Counted from the stretch's first letter, positions 17,173-27,459 are shown. The stretch: 64,000 bases of DNA from Bradyrhizobium sp. ORS 278 (GCF_000026145.1 NC_009445.1:3100001-3164000), one strand, 5' to 3'. Numbers and translations are program-made. The notes: a model not told the origin generated them from the letters alone.

Positions 17173-18336
17173 TTAGGCCGCCGCCAGACGGGTCTCGATG
17201 ATCCTTGCGAACATGCTCGCGCCGATCGGCAGGATCTTGTCGTCGAGCACGTAGCCGGGGTTGTGCACCGGCACCGAGCCATCATGGCCGACCCAGAAAT
17301 AGGCGCCCGGGATGGTCTGCAGCATGTCGGCGAAATCCTCGCTGCCCATCTTCGGCGTCGAGCGCGTGATGACCTTGGACGGCTCGACGACGGTGCGCGC
17401 GACCTCCTCGACGACCTTGGACTGCTCCTCCTGGTTGACCAGGACGCTGAACGTGTCGCGGATGTCGACGTCGATCTCGCAGTTGAAGGCGGCTGCCACG
17501 CCGGCGCAGATCGCGCGCATGCGCTCGCGCACCAGCGCGCGGACATTGTCGGAGAACGCGCGCACGGTGCCGCAGAGCCAGGCGTCGCCCGGAATGACGT
17601 TGTAGGCGGAGCCGGCATGGATCTGCGTGATCGAGACCACGGCGGCCTGCAGCGGCTCGACGTTGCGGCTGACGATGGTCTGGATCGCCTGCGCGACGCT
17701 GGTCGCGATCACAACTGCGTCCTTGGAGCGCTCGGGCATCGCGCCATGGGCGCCATAGCCGGAGATTCTGATATCGAAGAAGTCGGCGCCGGCCATTGCC
17801 GGGCCGGGCAGGATCGCGATCTCGCCGTGTTCGAGATCCGGCGCGTTGTGCAGGCCGTAGAGTTCGTCGCAGGGGAATTTCTGGAACAGCCCGTCCTTGA
17901 TCATCGCGCGCGCGCCGCCGAGGCCTTCCTCGGCCGGCTGGAAGATGAAATGCACGGTGCCGTCGAAATTGCGCGTCTCGGCGAGATAGCGCGCGGTGCC
18001 AAGCAGCATCGTGGTGTGGCCGTCATGGCCGCAGCCGTGGAAGCGGCCGGGAATGGTCGAGCGCCAGGGCAGATTGGTGTTCTCCTCCATCGGCAGCGCG
18101 TCCATGTCGGCGCGCAGGCCGATTGTCTTGCCGCTGTCGCCCTTGCCCTTGAGCACGCCGATCACGCCGGTGCCGCCGAGGCCGCGATGCACCTCGATGC
18201 CCCATTGAGCGAGCTTTTCGGCGACGATGCCGGAGGTGCGCGTCTCCTCGAAGCCGATCTCGGGATGCGCGTGCAGGTCGCGGCGGATGGCGGTGAGCTC
18301 GTCGGCGTAGCCTTGGATACGGTCGATCGTGGGCAT
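17173..18336 (-). CDS. M20D amidohydrolase (hippurate hydrolase-like)
   Basis: Zinc-dependent M20D aminoacylase/hippurate hydrolase, 387 residues. Metal-ligand segments seen are HAHPEIGFEE, CGHDGHTTMLLG and FQPAEEGLGGA, with a HxH-containing late segment. These enzymes cleave N-acylated amino acids. It lies 66 bp upstream of the amidase gene on the same strand and could share its transcript. Starts at the ATG at 18336. Confidence 0.87.
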   Translation of the reverse strand: MPTIDRIQGYADELTAIRRDLHAHPEIGFEETRTSGIVAEKLAQWGIEVHRGLGGTGVIGVLKGKGDSGKTIGLRADMDALPMEENTNLPWRSTIPGRFHGCGHDGHTTMLLGTARYLAETRNFDGTVHFIFQPAEEGLGGARAMIKDGLFQKFPCDELYGLHNAPDLEHGEIAILPGPAMAGADFFDIRISGYGAHGAMPERSKDAVVIATSVAQAIQTIVSRNVEPLQAAVVSITQIHAGSAYNVIPGDAWLCGTVRAFSDNVRALVRERMRAICAGVAAAFNCEIDVDIRDTFSVLVNQEEQSKVVEEVARTVVEPSKVITRSTPKMGSEDFADMLQTIPGAYFWVGHDGSVPVHNPGYVLDDKILPIGASMFARIIETRLAAA

Positions 18337-18410
18337 GGGTTGCGTGTCCGTTGAGTGAAAAGGGAGCAGTCAGGAGGCGGTGCAAAGAGACTGGTCTGCG
18401 ACCGAGCTTG

Positions 18411-18580
18411 CGGCCCATCCTTCGAGACGCCCGCCAAGGGGCGGGCTCCTCAGGATGAGGATGTGGGTGTGGCGAGACGTGTTCATAAGGCGAAACTTCA
18501 GCCCCTTATGGTGAGGAGCGCCGTCTTCGGCGCGTCTCGAACCATGAGGCCGCTGCTGGAACAACAAAGTCCTCATCCTT
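18411..18580. repeat. Family-F palindrome (CATCCTTCGAGACG...)
   Basis: Nested inverted repeats: CATCCTTCGAGACGC with GCGTCTCGAACCATG-type arms, inner GGGGCGGGCTCCTCAGGATGAGG and CCCCTTATGGTGAGGAGCG. It fills the M20D-M81 gap and overlaps the last codons of the M81 gene. Single copy in the window. Confidence 0.7.
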
Positions 18581-20078
18581 TGACTCCGAAGGCCGGGCCG
18601 TTCGGCTTGAGGCGTATGCCCGGGCGCAAACGAGTCCAGGGCAGGGTGGAGGGATCGGCGGGCATTGCGCCGGGGGCGGCGCAGATCAGGAGCTGTTCGG
18701 CGATCGGCTCGAAATCGGCGCGGAAATGCACCGAGCTCTTGTTGACCAGGATCGCCTGCTCTGTCGGCTCGATGCCGACGAAGCGGTACATCTCCTGGTC
18801 CGCGAGCTGTGACTTGTGCGAGGCGACGACCACCCGGACGTCGCCGATGCGCAGGGCCGCGGACGGTCCCATCTCCATCCTGCGGCCGCCGTAGAACGGG
18901 CCGGGCGCGATGAAGCGGCCGTCGGAGATCTTTTCGACGATGAAGCTTTCCTCGAACGGCGCATCGCCGGGAATGCCGCTCTTGCCGCCGAGCGAGAGCG
19001 TGACGGTCGCGCCTTCGCCGGCCGCGTGAGCTGCAAGCGCCGATTGCGGATCGTAGATCATGCCGATCGCCGCGCGGCTCGCACGGTTGCGCACCAGCGC
19101 GCGCAGCATGCCGGTGGTATCGGAATCGCCGCCGGCGCCTGGATTGTCCTGCGTGTCGGCGATCACGATCGGCCGCGTCGCGGTCTTCGCCAGCGTCATC
19201 GCATGCCGCACGCCCTCATCCGGCGTGTAGATGCGGCCGTCGAAATCATTCTCGTGTCCCGCGACGATCGCCGCGACCGCGTCGGCCGCGGCGTCGGCGT
19301 CGGCCTGGGTGCGGCCATAAGCGAACACGCTCGGCCCGCAGTGGGCGAAGTCGGCGGCCGGGAAGCCGGGCGCGAAGGACAGCGTCGGCACGGCCTCGCT
19401 CTGCATGGCGGCGAGCTTCTCATAGATGCCCTTGGTGGGCTGGTCGTTGGTGCACTGCCAGCTGATCGGGATCAGGAACGGCAGCTGCCGGAACGCTTTT
19501 GCCAGCGGCTTCTTGGTGCGCAGCAGCAGCGCGAGGTGTTCCGCGCAGGCGCGGCCGGTGTCGGCCATGTCGGTGTGCGGATATTTGCGATAGGCGATCA
19601 GCGCATCCGCATGCGCCATCATCTCCGGCGTGACGTTGGCGTGCAGGTCGAGACTCGCGACCATCGGCACGTCGGGGCCGATCGCCTGACGGACGCGCGC
19701 GAGGATCTCGCCTTCGCCATCGTCGAGATGCTCGGTCACCATCGCGCCATGCAGGTCGAGATAGACGCCGTCGAGCGGCAGCGCCGCCTTGATGCGGTCG
19801 ACCAACACGGTCGTGATGCGCTCGAAGGCGTCCCTGGTCACATGTGCAGAGGGGCTCGCTGCGCAGGCGATGCTGGGCACGATGTCCCAGCCATGGGCTT
19901 CCGCCACCGCGATGAAGCCGGCCTGACCGGCATTGATGCCGCGCATGGTCGTCAGCACGGAGGCCGCATCGGCGATCGACGCGCGGCCGCCGCCATGCAT
20001 GAAGTCGTCGTAGTCGGCTTTCGTCGGTGCGAACGTATTGGTCTCGTGCAGGAAGCCACCGATCGCGACGCGCGTCAT
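18573..20078 (-). CDS. M81 family metallohydrolase (MlrC-like)
   Basis: Protein of 501 residues with the MlrC N-terminal (DUF1485) and C-terminal regions. Likely metal-binding segments are GGFLHETNTF at the N-terminus, DLHGAMVTEH and DLHANVTPEM. MlrC was defined as the last peptidase of microcystin breakdown, but most alphaproteobacterial members have unknown substrates and lie next to peptide-type ABC transporters, as here. The ATG at 20078 is preferred (GAGGCGGA upstream); an in-frame GTG is one codon earlier. Confidence 0.85.
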   Translation of the reverse strand: MTRVAIGGFLHETNTFAPTKADYDDFMHGGGRASIADAASVLTTMRGINAGQAGFIAVAEAHGWDIVPSIACAASPSAHVTRDAFERITTVLVDRIKAALPLDGVYLDLHGAMVTEHLDDGEGEILARVRQAIGPDVPMVASLDLHANVTPEMMAHADALIAYRKYPHTDMADTGRACAEHLALLLRTKKPLAKAFRQLPFLIPISWQCTNDQPTKGIYEKLAAMQSEAVPTLSFAPGFPAADFAHCGPSVFAYGRTQADADAAADAVAAIVAGHENDFDGRIYTPDEGVRHAMTLAKTATRPIVIADTQDNPGAGGDSDTTGMLRALVRNRASRAAIGMIYDPQSALAAHAAGEGATVTLSLGGKSGIPGDAPFEESFIVEKISDGRFIAPGPFYGGRRMEMGPSAALRIGDVRVVVASHKSQLADQEMYRFVGIEPTEQAILVNKSSVHFRADFEPIAEQLLICAAPGAMPADPSTLPWTRLRPGIRLKPNGPAFGVKG

Positions 20079-20184
20079 CACTCCGCCTCAGGCCGTTGAT
20101 TTGCCGCACGACGTTAGACTGCGGCTCGCGGCCGGCGCAAGCGATGGAGCGATGCCGTTTTGCATGCGGCGGCAGCGCCCACGC

Positions 20185-20296
20185 GTAGCCCGGATCAGCG
20201 CAGCGACATCCGGGTTCGTCGCTGCAGCTCGTGAGACCCCGCATGTCGCTTTCGCCGCCGCGCGATCGCGCGCCGGCTGTCGCTCATGCGGGCTAC
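20185..20296. repeat. Family-A BIME, copy 7 (GGAT/GCAT)
   Basis: GTAG foot, left hairpin CCCGGATC/CATCCGGG, right hairpin CCCCGCATG/CATGCGGG with an inserted GC-rich loop, CTAC foot. Located between the M81 and ABC ATPase genes. Confidence 0.88.
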
Positions 20297-20300
20297 GGCC

Positions 20301-21947
20301 TTAGGCCACCGCCTCCGAGACCGGGCGGAAGTTTGCAAAATCCCAGTTCCGGCCGGGGGCGGCTTCGAGCAGGGACTTGGTGTAGGCTTCCTTCGGATGA
20401 GTCAGGATCTCGCCGGCCGGACCCTGCTCGACGATGCGGCCCTTCTGCATCACCACGACCTCGTCGCAGATCTGCGCGGCGACGCGCAGGTCGTGGGTGA
20501 TGAACAGGATGGCGATGCCGAGCCGGCGCTGGATCTCGTCGAGCAGCTCCAGCACCTGCGCCTGCACGGAGACGTCAAGCGCGGACACCGCCTCGTCGGC
20601 CACCAGCACGTCGGGATCGAGCGCGAGCGCGCGGGCGATTGCGATGCGCTGGCGCTGGCCGCCGGAGAACTGGTGCGGATAGCGCGAGATCGCGTCCGCG
20701 GGCAGGCCGACCAGCTCGAGCAGCTCGCGCGCCCGCGCCATCGCCTTGTCGTGCGGCGTGCCGTAATTGACCGGTCCCTCGGCGATGCTCTCGCCGACCG
20801 TCAGACGCGGATTGAGCGAGCGGTAGGGATCCTGGAACACGATCTGGATGCGCTTGCGGTGCGGCTGCAAGAGTCGCCGCGTCAGGATCGAGATCTCGTG
20901 GCCGGCGAGGCGGACGCCGCCGGAGGTCGGATCGATCAGGCGGACGATGCAGCGCGCCACGGTGGATTTGCCCGAACCGCTTTCGCCGACGATGCCGAGC
21001 GTGCGGCCCTTGCGCAAGGTGAGCGAGACGTTCTGCGCGGCCACGACCTCGCGTGCTTTGCCGAGGAACGAGCGCTCGCGATAGACCTTGCCGAGGTCGT
21101 TGGTCTCCAGCACCACCGGCTCGGCACTGTCGGGACGCGGCGGGCGTGGGATCAGGCTCGGCACCGAGGAAAGCAAATTGCGCGTGTAGTCCATCTCGGG
21201 CGCGCGCAGGATCTTGTCGAGCGCACCGGTCTCGACCAGGCGGCCCTGGCGCATCACCGCGACGCGGTCGGCGATCTCGGCGACGACGCCCATATCGTGG
21301 GTGATGAACAGCACCGCGGTGCCGTGGTCGTGCTGCAGCTCGCGGATCAGCGACAGGATCTGCTTCTGCGTGGTCACGTCGAGCGCGGTGGTCGGCTCGT
21401 CGGCGATCAGGAGCTTCGGCTCCAGCACCAGCGCCATCGCGATCATGATGCGCTGGCGCTGGCCGCCGGACAGGCGGTGCGGGTAGGAGCCGAAGATGCG
21501 CTCGACGTCGGGCAGGTGGACCTGCTCCATCATGTCGAGGATGCGCTTGCGGCGCGCGCGCCCGTCGAGCGACGTATGCGCGCGCAAGACTTCGTCGATC
21601 TGGCGGCCGACCGGCACGACCGGATTGAGCGCGGTCATCGGCTCCTGGAAGATCATCGCCATCTTGGTGGCGCGCAGCTCGCGCAGCCGGCGATCCGTCG
21701 CGGTGAGCAGTTCCTCGCCAACCAGCTTGACACTGCCGCTGACCGGGTGCAGCGCGTTCTTCGGCAGCAGCCCCATCGTGGTCAGCGAGGTCACCGATTT
21801 GCCGGAGCCGCTCTCGCCGACGACGCACAGCGTCTCGCCTTTCTCGACCTTGATCGAGACGCCGTCGATGATGCGCGGGCCGTTGGGGTTCCTGGTCTTG
21901 CCGACGGTGACGACGAGATTGTCGATGTCGAGGATGGTGTCGGTCAT
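20301..21947 (-). CDS. Fused double ATPase of a peptide-type ABC transporter
   Basis: 548-residue ABC ATPase with two complete nucleotide-binding domains, equivalent to DppD fused to DppF. Walker A GESGSGKS occurs at residues 44-51 and again near 320; signatures are LSGGQRQRI and FSGGQRQRI; Walker B segments end in [12 protein letters not shown] and [12 protein letters not shown]. Each half ends with the oligopeptide-transporter C-terminal region. It powers uptake through the two permeases encoded upstream. Start ATG at 21947. Confidence 0.9.
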   Translation of the reverse strand: MTDTILDIDNLVVTVGKTRNPNGPRIIDGVSIKVEKGETLCVVGESGSGKSVTSLTTMGLLPKNALHPVSGSVKLVGEELLTATDRRLRELRATKMAMIFQEPMTALNPVVPVGRQIDEVLRAHTSLDGRARRKRILDMMEQVHLPDVERIFGSYPHRLSGGQRQRIMIAMALVLEPKLLIADEPTTALDVTTQKQILSLIRELQHDHGTAVLFITHDMGVVAEIADRVAVMRQGRLVETGALDKILRAPEMDYTRNLLSSVPSLIPRPPRPDSAEPVVLETNDLGKVYRERSFLGKAREVVAAQNVSLTLRKGRTLGIVGESGSGKSTVARCIVRLIDPTSGGVRLAGHEISILTRRLLQPHRKRIQIVFQDPYRSLNPRLTVGESIAEGPVNYGTPHDKAMARARELLELVGLPADAISRYPHQFSGGQRQRIAIARALALDPDVLVADEAVSALDVSVQAQVLELLDEIQRRLGIAILFITHDLRVAAQICDEVVVMQKGRIVEQGPAGEILTHPKEAYTKSLLEAAPGRNWDFANFRPVSEAVA

Positions 21948-21964
21948 GTGCTCATTTCTCCACC

Positions 21965-22046
21965 GTCATTGCGAGGAGCGAAGCGACGAAGCAATCCAGG
22001 GGCTCCGGGCGCGGCCCCTGGATCGCGTCGCTTCGCTCGCGATGAC
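21965..22046. repeat. Family-C palindrome, copy 3
   Basis: Arms GTCATTGCGAGGAGCGAAG and CTTCGCTCGCGATGAC, with inner CAATCCAGGGGC / GCCCCTGGAT. It occupies the gap between ATPase and permease genes of one transporter. Confidence 0.9.
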
Positions 22047-22058
22047 GAAAAATCAGTT

Positions 22059-22949
22059 TCACTTGCCGGCCTCGCGCTGCTTCATGCGCGGGTCGAGCGC
22101 ATCGCGGGCGGCGTCGCCGATCAGGTTGATCGAGAGGATGGCGATCGACAGCAGCAGGCCCGGCCAGAAGATCAGTGACGGCTTGATCTGGAAGTAGGAG
22201 CGGCCCTCGGCCATGATGTTGCCCCAGGTCGGCGTCTCCGGGCTAATGCCGGCGCCGAGGAACGACAGGATCGCCTCGGTGAGAATCGCGGCGGCGCAGA
22301 TGTAGGTGCCTTGCACGATCAGCGGCGCGATCGTGTTCGGCATCAGGTGCCGCCACATGATCTTGGGCATCGATGTGCCCAATGAAATCGCGGCCTCGAC
22401 ATAGGGCTCCTCGCGCGCGGTGAGCACGACCGAGCGGACGAGACGCGCAACGCGCGGGATCTCGACGATGGTGATCGCGATCATGACGGTGCCGACGCTG
22501 GCGCCGGACAGCGACACCACGGCGATGGCGAGCAGGATGCTCGGGATCGCCATCAGGCCGTCCATCACGCGCATCATGATGGCGTCGACCCAGCGGAAGA
22601 AGCCGGAGACGAGGCCGATCACCAGCCCGATCGCGATCGAGATGACGGCGGCGCCAACGCCCACCAGGAGCGAGATGCGGCCGCCATAGATGGTGCGCGA
22701 CAACAGGTCGCGGCCATAAGCGTCGGTGCCGAGCAGGTACTGCGCGCTCGCCGGCTTAAGCCGCTGCGCCGGCGCCAGCAGCACCGGATCATGCGGCGCC
22801 AGCAGCGGCGCCAGGATCGACACGATCACGATCAGCGTCAGGCACACGGTGGCCACCGCGATGATCGGGGTCGAGGTGAGAAAGCCGAAGCGGGGCCCCA
22901 GTCGCGTGGTGACCGGGATCGACGGCTCTGGAGTGGTAACGATCGCCAT
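22059..22949 (-). CDS. ABC transporter permease (DppC-like)
   Basis: Inner-membrane permease of 296 residues with an N-terminal cytoplasmic extension and about six membrane segments. The EAA-type loop lies at EAAISLGTSMPKIMWRHLMPN, matching the coupling helix of the DppC/OppC group. It pairs with the DppB-like protein encoded just upstream (12-bp gap) and the fused ATPase downstream. Start ATG at 22949. Confidence 0.9.
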   Translation of the reverse strand: MAIVTTPEPSIPVTTRLGPRFGFLTSTPIIAVATVCLTLIVIVSILAPLLAPHDPVLLAPAQRLKPASAQYLLGTDAYGRDLLSRTIYGGRISLLVGVGAAVISIAIGLVIGLVSGFFRWVDAIMMRVMDGLMAIPSILLAIAVVSLSGASVGTVMIAITIVEIPRVARLVRSVVLTAREEPYVEAAISLGTSMPKIMWRHLMPNTIAPLIVQGTYICAAAILTEAILSFLGAGISPETPTWGNIMAEGRSYFQIKPSLIFWPGLLLSIAILSINLIGDAARDALDPRMKQREAGK

Positions 22950-22960
22950 CGGATGCGGCC

Positions 22961-23902
22961 TCAGTAGCGGATGCGTGGATCGAGTATGGTGTAGGCGAGG
23001 TCGATCAGGAGATTGACCGCGAGGTAGATGAACGAGGTCAACAGGATCATGCCCTGGATGACCGGATAGTCGCGCGCCAGCACCGCATCGACCGTGAGGC
23101 GGCCGATGCCCGGCAGGTTGAACACGCTCTCGGTGACGACGACACCAGAGATCAGCAGCGCGAAGCCCGAGCCGATCACGGTGATGACCGGCACGGCGGC
23201 ATTGCGCAGCGCGTGACGCAGCAGCACCGCTATCTCGCTGACGCCCTTGGCGCGCGCGGTGCGCACGAAATCCTCACCGAGCACGTCGAGCATGGCCGCG
23301 CGCGTCATGCGCGCGATCAACGCGACATAGATGAAGGACAGCGCGCAGGTCGGCAGGATGATGCGCTCGAAGAACGGGCCGAAGCCGACGCTGAGACTCT
23401 TGAAGCCCTGCACCGGGACCCAGCGCAGATTGATCGCGAACACCTGGATCAGGATGTAGCCGATCACGAACACCGGCACCGAGAAGCCGAGCACCGAGAG
23501 CGCCATCACGAAGCGATCGATCCAGGTGCCGTGCTTCCACGCCGCGATGACGCCGAGCGGGACGGCGACGAGGATCGACAGGATGATGGTCGAGATCGCC
23601 ACCGAGATCGACGGCTCGATGCGCTGGCCGATCATCTGCAGCACCGGCACCTTGGAGATCAGCGACACGCCGAGATCGCCATGCAGCAGCTGATTGATCC
23701 AGGTGACGAACTGGATGTAGAGCGGCTCGTTCAATCCGAGTGTGGTGCGGATGCGCTCCAACTGCTCGGGTGTCGCGTTGTCGCCGGCGAGGATCGCGGC
23801 GGGATCGCCGGGCGTCAATCGCAACAGCAGAAAAACGAACAGCGCGACCACGCCCATCACCGGGATGGATGCGAGGATGCGGCGAAGCAGATAACCGATC
23901 AT
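22961..23902 (-). CDS. ABC transporter permease (DppB-like)
   Basis: Inner-membrane permease of 313 residues starting MIGYLLRRILASIPVM, a common DppB/OppB opening. Further markers are LLRLTPGDPA and the EAA-type loop TARAKGVSEIAVLLRHALRN; about six membrane segments. It is the first gene of the permease-permease-ATPase operon. No solute-binding protein is encoded inside this operon; three candidates lie on the other strand from 25.85 kb. Confidence 0.9.
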   Translation of the reverse strand: MIGYLLRRILASIPVMGVVALFVFLLLRLTPGDPAAILAGDNATPEQLERIRTTLGLNEPLYIQFVTWINQLLHGDLGVSLISKVPVLQMIGQRIEPSISVAISTIILSILVAVPLGVIAAWKHGTWIDRFVMALSVLGFSVPVFVIGYILIQVFAINLRWVPVQGFKSLSVGFGPFFERIILPTCALSFIYVALIARMTRAAMLDVLGEDFVRTARAKGVSEIAVLLRHALRNAAVPVITVIGSGFALLISGVVVTESVFNLPGIGRLTVDAVLARDYPVIQGMILLTSFIYLAVNLLIDLAYTILDPRIRY

Positions 23903-24217
23903 CTCGAGAGAACCGTTGTCATGGTGCGGGGCCGACGCGCGTGACGTCGAGAGTGAGTCTGCATGTCACCGATGGTCATGGCTTGCAAGGTTCATGGCTT
24001 TCAAGATCTCCGGTGTTCGCGGCCCTGCGCGTGCACGCGGATGGAGATTGGTGATCGGCGTGATCGCAATTGCGAACAATGTCGCGGCACTTTGCGGCGA
24101 ACTTTCGCACCAAACTTTGCAAGCCGCATGCCATCATGCGCGCGGGGCAAGGTGAATGTCGACAAGCGCGCTGCGGTCCCGGAAAATGAAACCGTGCTGC
24201 TGCGCAGCAGCAGGTGG

Positions 24218-24299
24218 GTAGCCCGGGAGAGCGAAGCGACCCCGGGGTCTCGCAAGCGGCGGCGATGACCCCGCATGTCGCTGCGCTCATGCGGGCTAC
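24218..24299. repeat. Family-A BIME, copy 8 (GGG/GCAT)
   Basis: GTAG foot; the left hairpin is a third stem type, CCCGGG pairing with CCCGGG; the right hairpin is CCCCGCATG/CATGCGGG; CTAC foot. Confidence 0.85.
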
Positions 24300-24350
24300 G
24301 GGATCCCGCCCGGCCTTACTGTCTCACAAGAACGAGACCGCGGTAACGCC

Positions 24351-24428
24351 GTGCCCACCATATTCCTGTGAGCTGCGCTGCACGATGGTGGCACGCTGCC
24401 GCCTGCGGCGGCTGCTTTGCCCACCCTA
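24351..24428. repeat. Family-B element, copy 2 (partial)
   Basis: Only the right half is clear: GTGCCCACCA, GATGGTGGCAC, then CTGCTTTGCCCACCCTA. The left GTAGGGTGGGC half is missing. Confidence 0.7.
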
Positions 24429-24447
24429 GAGCTAAGTTGCTAAAGCC

Positions 24448-25578
24448 TCAGGCCAGCGTCGCGAGCAGACCCGCCATCAGGCGGCCGCGCTCGGCGAGGC
24501 TGTCGACCTCGATGTACTCGTTGAGGGTGTGCATGTCGGCGCCGCGCACGCCGAGGCCGTCGAGCGTCGGGATGCCGAGCGCGCCGGTAAAGTTGCCGTC
24601 CGAGCCGCCACCTGCCGAGCCGTGGGGCAGGGACATGCCGAGCTGCTCGGCAAGACTGCGTGCCTTCTCGTACAGCGCCATTGTTCCGGAATCCGGCTCC
24701 CAGACCGGCCGCGTCACGCCGCGCGTGACCTTGAAGGCGACGTCGTCGGTGGTGCCGGAGAGCGCCAGCATGCGCTCGACGCCGCGATCGAGATCGGCCT
24801 GCCGCTTGGCCATGCTGAGCGCCTCGCCGGTGCAGGTGGTCGCGACGCAATTGACCCATTGGCCGCCATGTACGATGCCGACCGAGAACGTGCAATCCTC
24901 CGTCGTCATCGCGTCGATGGCGAGAATCTGCCGCGCCATTTCCCGGATCGCGGAACGGCCAGCGGCCAGCCTCGCGCCGGCGTGGCTCGGACGCCCGGTC
25001 GCTTCGAGATTGAAGCGCGCGATTGCATAGCGGCCGGTGACGACGCCGTTGTCGGGACGGCCGGGCTCGGGCACCAGCACGTATTTGTTGCGCTTCGCCT
25101 CGGCCTCGATGATGTCGCGCGTCGACGGCGTGCCGACCTCCTCGTCGGGCGTGAACAAGACAGTGATCGGCAGCGGCGTCGCGACGGACGCCTTGATCAG
25201 TTGCCGGATCGCCTCCAGCGAAAGATAGTTGCCGCCCTTCATATCGCAGATACCGGGGCCGTAGCATTTGCCGCCGTCGCGGCGCCACGACAGCTGGGCG
25301 AGTGTTCCGACGGGATGAACCGTGTCCATGTGGCCGGCGATCAGAATGCCCGGCTCGCCTTGTCGCGGATGCGGGAAGCGGGCGCGCACGCAGCCGGCGA
25401 ATCCCTGCCGTCCTGCGATGCGCTCGATCGTCGCACCCATGATCGCCATGTCGCGCGCGGCGAGGTCCAGCATGCGTTCCACGGCGGCGGCGTCCCAGGT
25501 CGGACTTTCGCACTCCACCCACCCGCGCAAGCCCTGCAGCATGGCCTCGGTATCGAACGGAAGATCGGCTGGATTCAT
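24448..25578 (-). CDS. M20 carboxypeptidase (CPG2-like)
   Basis: Zinc metallopeptidase of 376 residues close to glutamate carboxypeptidase. Ligand motifs seen are GHMDTVHP, GPGICDMKGG, TPDEEVGTPS (with the catalytic Glu) and a late HGSAGGGSDGN. It removes C-terminal amino acids, typically Glu, from peptides or folates. The dimerisation domain lies between, around RPSHAGARLAAGRSA. It is transcribed divergently from the first solute-binding protein (273 bp between starts), consistent with processing of an imported peptide. No signal peptide, so it is cytoplasmic. Confidence 0.87.
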   Translation of the reverse strand: MNPADLPFDTEAMLQGLRGWVECESPTWDAAAVERMLDLAARDMAIMGATIERIAGRQGFAGCVRARFPHPRQGEPGILIAGHMDTVHPVGTLAQLSWRRDGGKCYGPGICDMKGGNYLSLEAIRQLIKASVATPLPITVLFTPDEEVGTPSTRDIIEAEAKRNKYVLVPEPGRPDNGVVTGRYAIARFNLEATGRPSHAGARLAAGRSAIREMARQILAIDAMTTEDCTFSVGIVHGGQWVNCVATTCTGEALSMAKRQADLDRGVERMLALSGTTDDVAFKVTRGVTRPVWEPDSGTMALYEKARSLAEQLGMSLPHGSAGGGSDGNFTGALGIPTLDGLGVRGADMHTLNEYIEVDSLAERGRLMAGLLATLA

Positions 25579-25703
25579 CTGTGCTCTCTTGAAAGTCTTG
25601 TCGTGATCGGCGCTACGAGACGACAGTTGCGTGCGCCTTGTAAAGCGAAAGCTATGCGGGCGTTAACGCCATGTTGCGGCGAGAGGGGCATGCAGTGAAT
25701 GCG

Positions 25704-25734
25704 GATTGACGCCCAAGGCACGCTCTGCAAGTGT
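25704..25734 (+). promoter_or_regulatory. Promoter-like motif upstream of solute-binding protein 1
   Basis: GATTGAC, exactly 15 bases, TGCAAGTGT. TTGAC can be a -35 and TGC followed by AAGTGT an extended -10. The same arrangement precedes the other two paralogues. Confidence 0.55.
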
Positions 25735-25851
25735 CGAAAGCGCTCGATTGACAGCGTGTTAGTTCGCCCAAGGATTGATCTGCACGCCCAACGAATGACC
25801 TGAGTCTGATCAGTTTCAGGTCAAATCATTCGCCTCTAGGAGACTCTCGTC

Positions 25852-27459
25852 ATGTTCCATATTTCGCGCCGGAAAGGTCTGGCGCTCGCCACCGCCGTTG
25901 CCATGCTCTCGCTCTCGACGGCGGTGAGCACACGGGCCCTGGCGGCCGGCAAGACGACGATCACTGCCGTGATGCATTCGGACCTGCGCGTGATCGATCC
26001 TGGATTCACCACGGCCTACATCACCCGTGACCACGGCTACATGGTCTACGACACGCTGCTGGCGACCGATTCGAATTTCAAGGTCCAGCCGCAGATGGCG
26101 GACTGGAAGGTCTCGGACGACAAGCTGACCTACACCTTCACCCTGCGTGATGGTCTGAAGTGGCACGACGGTGCTCCCGTGACGGCGGAGGACTGCGTCG
26201 CTTCGCTGAAGCGCTGGGGCCGCAATGACGGCATGGGCCAGAAGCTGATGGACTTTACGGCGAGCCTCGAAGCGCCGGATGCCAAGACCATCGTGCTGAA
26301 GTTGAAGGAGCCCTACGGCCTCGTGCTGGAGTCGATCGCCAAGCCATCGTCGCTGGTGCCGTTCATGATGCCGAAGCGTCTCGCCGAGACGCCGCAGGGC
26401 CAGCAGATTCCGGAGCAGATCGGCTCGGGTCCGTTCAAGTTCGTCAAGGCTGAATTCCAGCCGGGCGTGAAGGCGGTGTACGAAAAGAACGCCGACTACG
26501 TGCCGCGCAAGGAGCCCGCGAGCTGGACGTCGGGCGGCAAGGTCGTGAAGGTCGATCGCGTCGAATGGATCACGATGCCGGACGCGCAGACCGCGGTGAA
26601 CGCGTTGCAGTCGGGCGACATCGACTTCATGGAAAACCTTCCCTACGACATGCTGCCGGTGCTGGAGGCGAGCCCGGATCTGAAGATCGACGTGCTCAAC
26701 AAGTTCGGCTATCAGACCCTCGGCCGCATGAACTTCCTGCATCCGCCGTTCGACAATGTGAAAGTTCGCCGCGCCGCGTTCCTGGCGTTGAACCAGAAGG
26801 ACGTGCTCGACGCGCTGGTCGGCAATGCCAAGTATCAGAAGGTCTGCGGCGCGGTGTTCGTGTGCGGCACGCCGCTCGAGACCGATGTTGGCGCCGAGAC
26901 GCTGATCAAGGGCAACGGCATGGCGGAAGCCAAGAAGGTGCTCGCCGAGTCCGGCTATGACGGCACGCCCATCGCAATCATGGCGCCCGGCGACGTCACC
27001 ACGCTGAAGGCACAGCCGGTGGTTGCGGCGCAGCTGCTGCGCGAAGCCGGTTTCAAGGTCGATCTTCAGGCAACGGACTGGCAGACCGTGGTGACGCGGC
27101 GCGCCAGCCAGAAGCCGATCAAGGAAGGCGGCTGGAACATGTTCTTCACCAACTGGGTCGGTGCGGACGTGGCCAATCCGGTCGCGAACGTCTCGGTCGG
27201 CGGCCGCGGCACCAAGGGCGGCTGGTTCGGCTGGGCCGAGGATGCCGAGGTCGAGAAGCTGCGCGACGCCTATGCGCGCTCATCCTCGCCTGACGAGCAG
27301 AAGAAGATCGCGACCGAGATCCAGAAGCTGAACTACGAGAAGGTGCTCTACATCCCGCTCGGCCAGTATTTGCTGCCGAGCGGCTGGCGCAAGTCGCTGA
27401 CCGGCGTGCTCGACGGCCCGGCGACGCCGGTGTTCTGGAATATCGACAAGAGCGAGTAG
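25852..27459 (+). CDS. Peptide-type solute-binding protein 1
   Basis: Periplasmic SBP_bac_5 (DppA/OppA-type) binding protein, 535 residues, with a Sec signal peptide ending near TRALA-AGK. The core shows VYDTLLATDSNFKVQPQMA, the family motif YTFTLRDGLKWHDGAPVTAEDC and a WRKSLTGVLDGP C-terminal part. Three cysteines in C-AVFVCGTPLE may form a disulfide. It probably serves the Dpp-like permease operon on the opposite strand. By eye it differs from paralogue 2 at about 40 of roughly 505 mature positions. Start ATG at 25852 with TAGGAGAC upstream. Confidence 0.9.
   Translation: MFHISRRKGLALATAVAMLSLSTAVSTRALAAGKTTITAVMHSDLRVIDPGFTTAYITRDHGYMVYDTLLATDSNFKVQPQMADWKVSDDKLTYTFTLRDGLKWHDGAPVTAEDCVASLKRWGRNDGMGQKLMDFTASLEAPDAKTIVLKLKEPYGLVLESIAKPSSLVPFMMPKRLAETPQGQQIPEQIGSGPFKFVKAEFQPGVKAVYEKNADYVPRKEPASWTSGGKVVKVDRVEWITMPDAQTAVNALQSGDIDFMENLPYDMLPVLEASPDLKIDVLNKFGYQTLGRMNFLHPPFDNVKVRRAAFLALNQKDVLDALVGNAKYQKVCGAVFVCGTPLETDVGAETLIKGNGMAEAKKVLAESGYDGTPIAIMAPGDVTTLKAQPVVAAQLLREAGFKVDLQATDWQTVVTRRASQKPIKEGGWNMFFTNWVGADVANPVANVSVGGRGTKGGWFGWAEDAEVEKLRDAYARSSSPDEQKKIATEIQKLNYEKVLYIPLGQYLLPSGWRKSLTGVLDGPATPVFWNIDKSE

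Larger units (their letters stand above)
23903..24447. other. Gene-free gap with two repeats
   Basis: 545 bp between the permease operon start and the M20 gene end. The part from 23903 to about 24200 should hold the permease operon promoter; I see no clear motif or gene. The rest is occupied by a family-A and a partial family-B element. Confidence 0.6.

Noticed and set aside
20286..22178. Long plus-strand frame of 630 codons
   Set aside because: It lies opposite the double ABC ATPase, whose Walker and signature motifs are on the minus strand; the plus frame has no domain and is rich in His/Asp/Arg, typical of a shadow.
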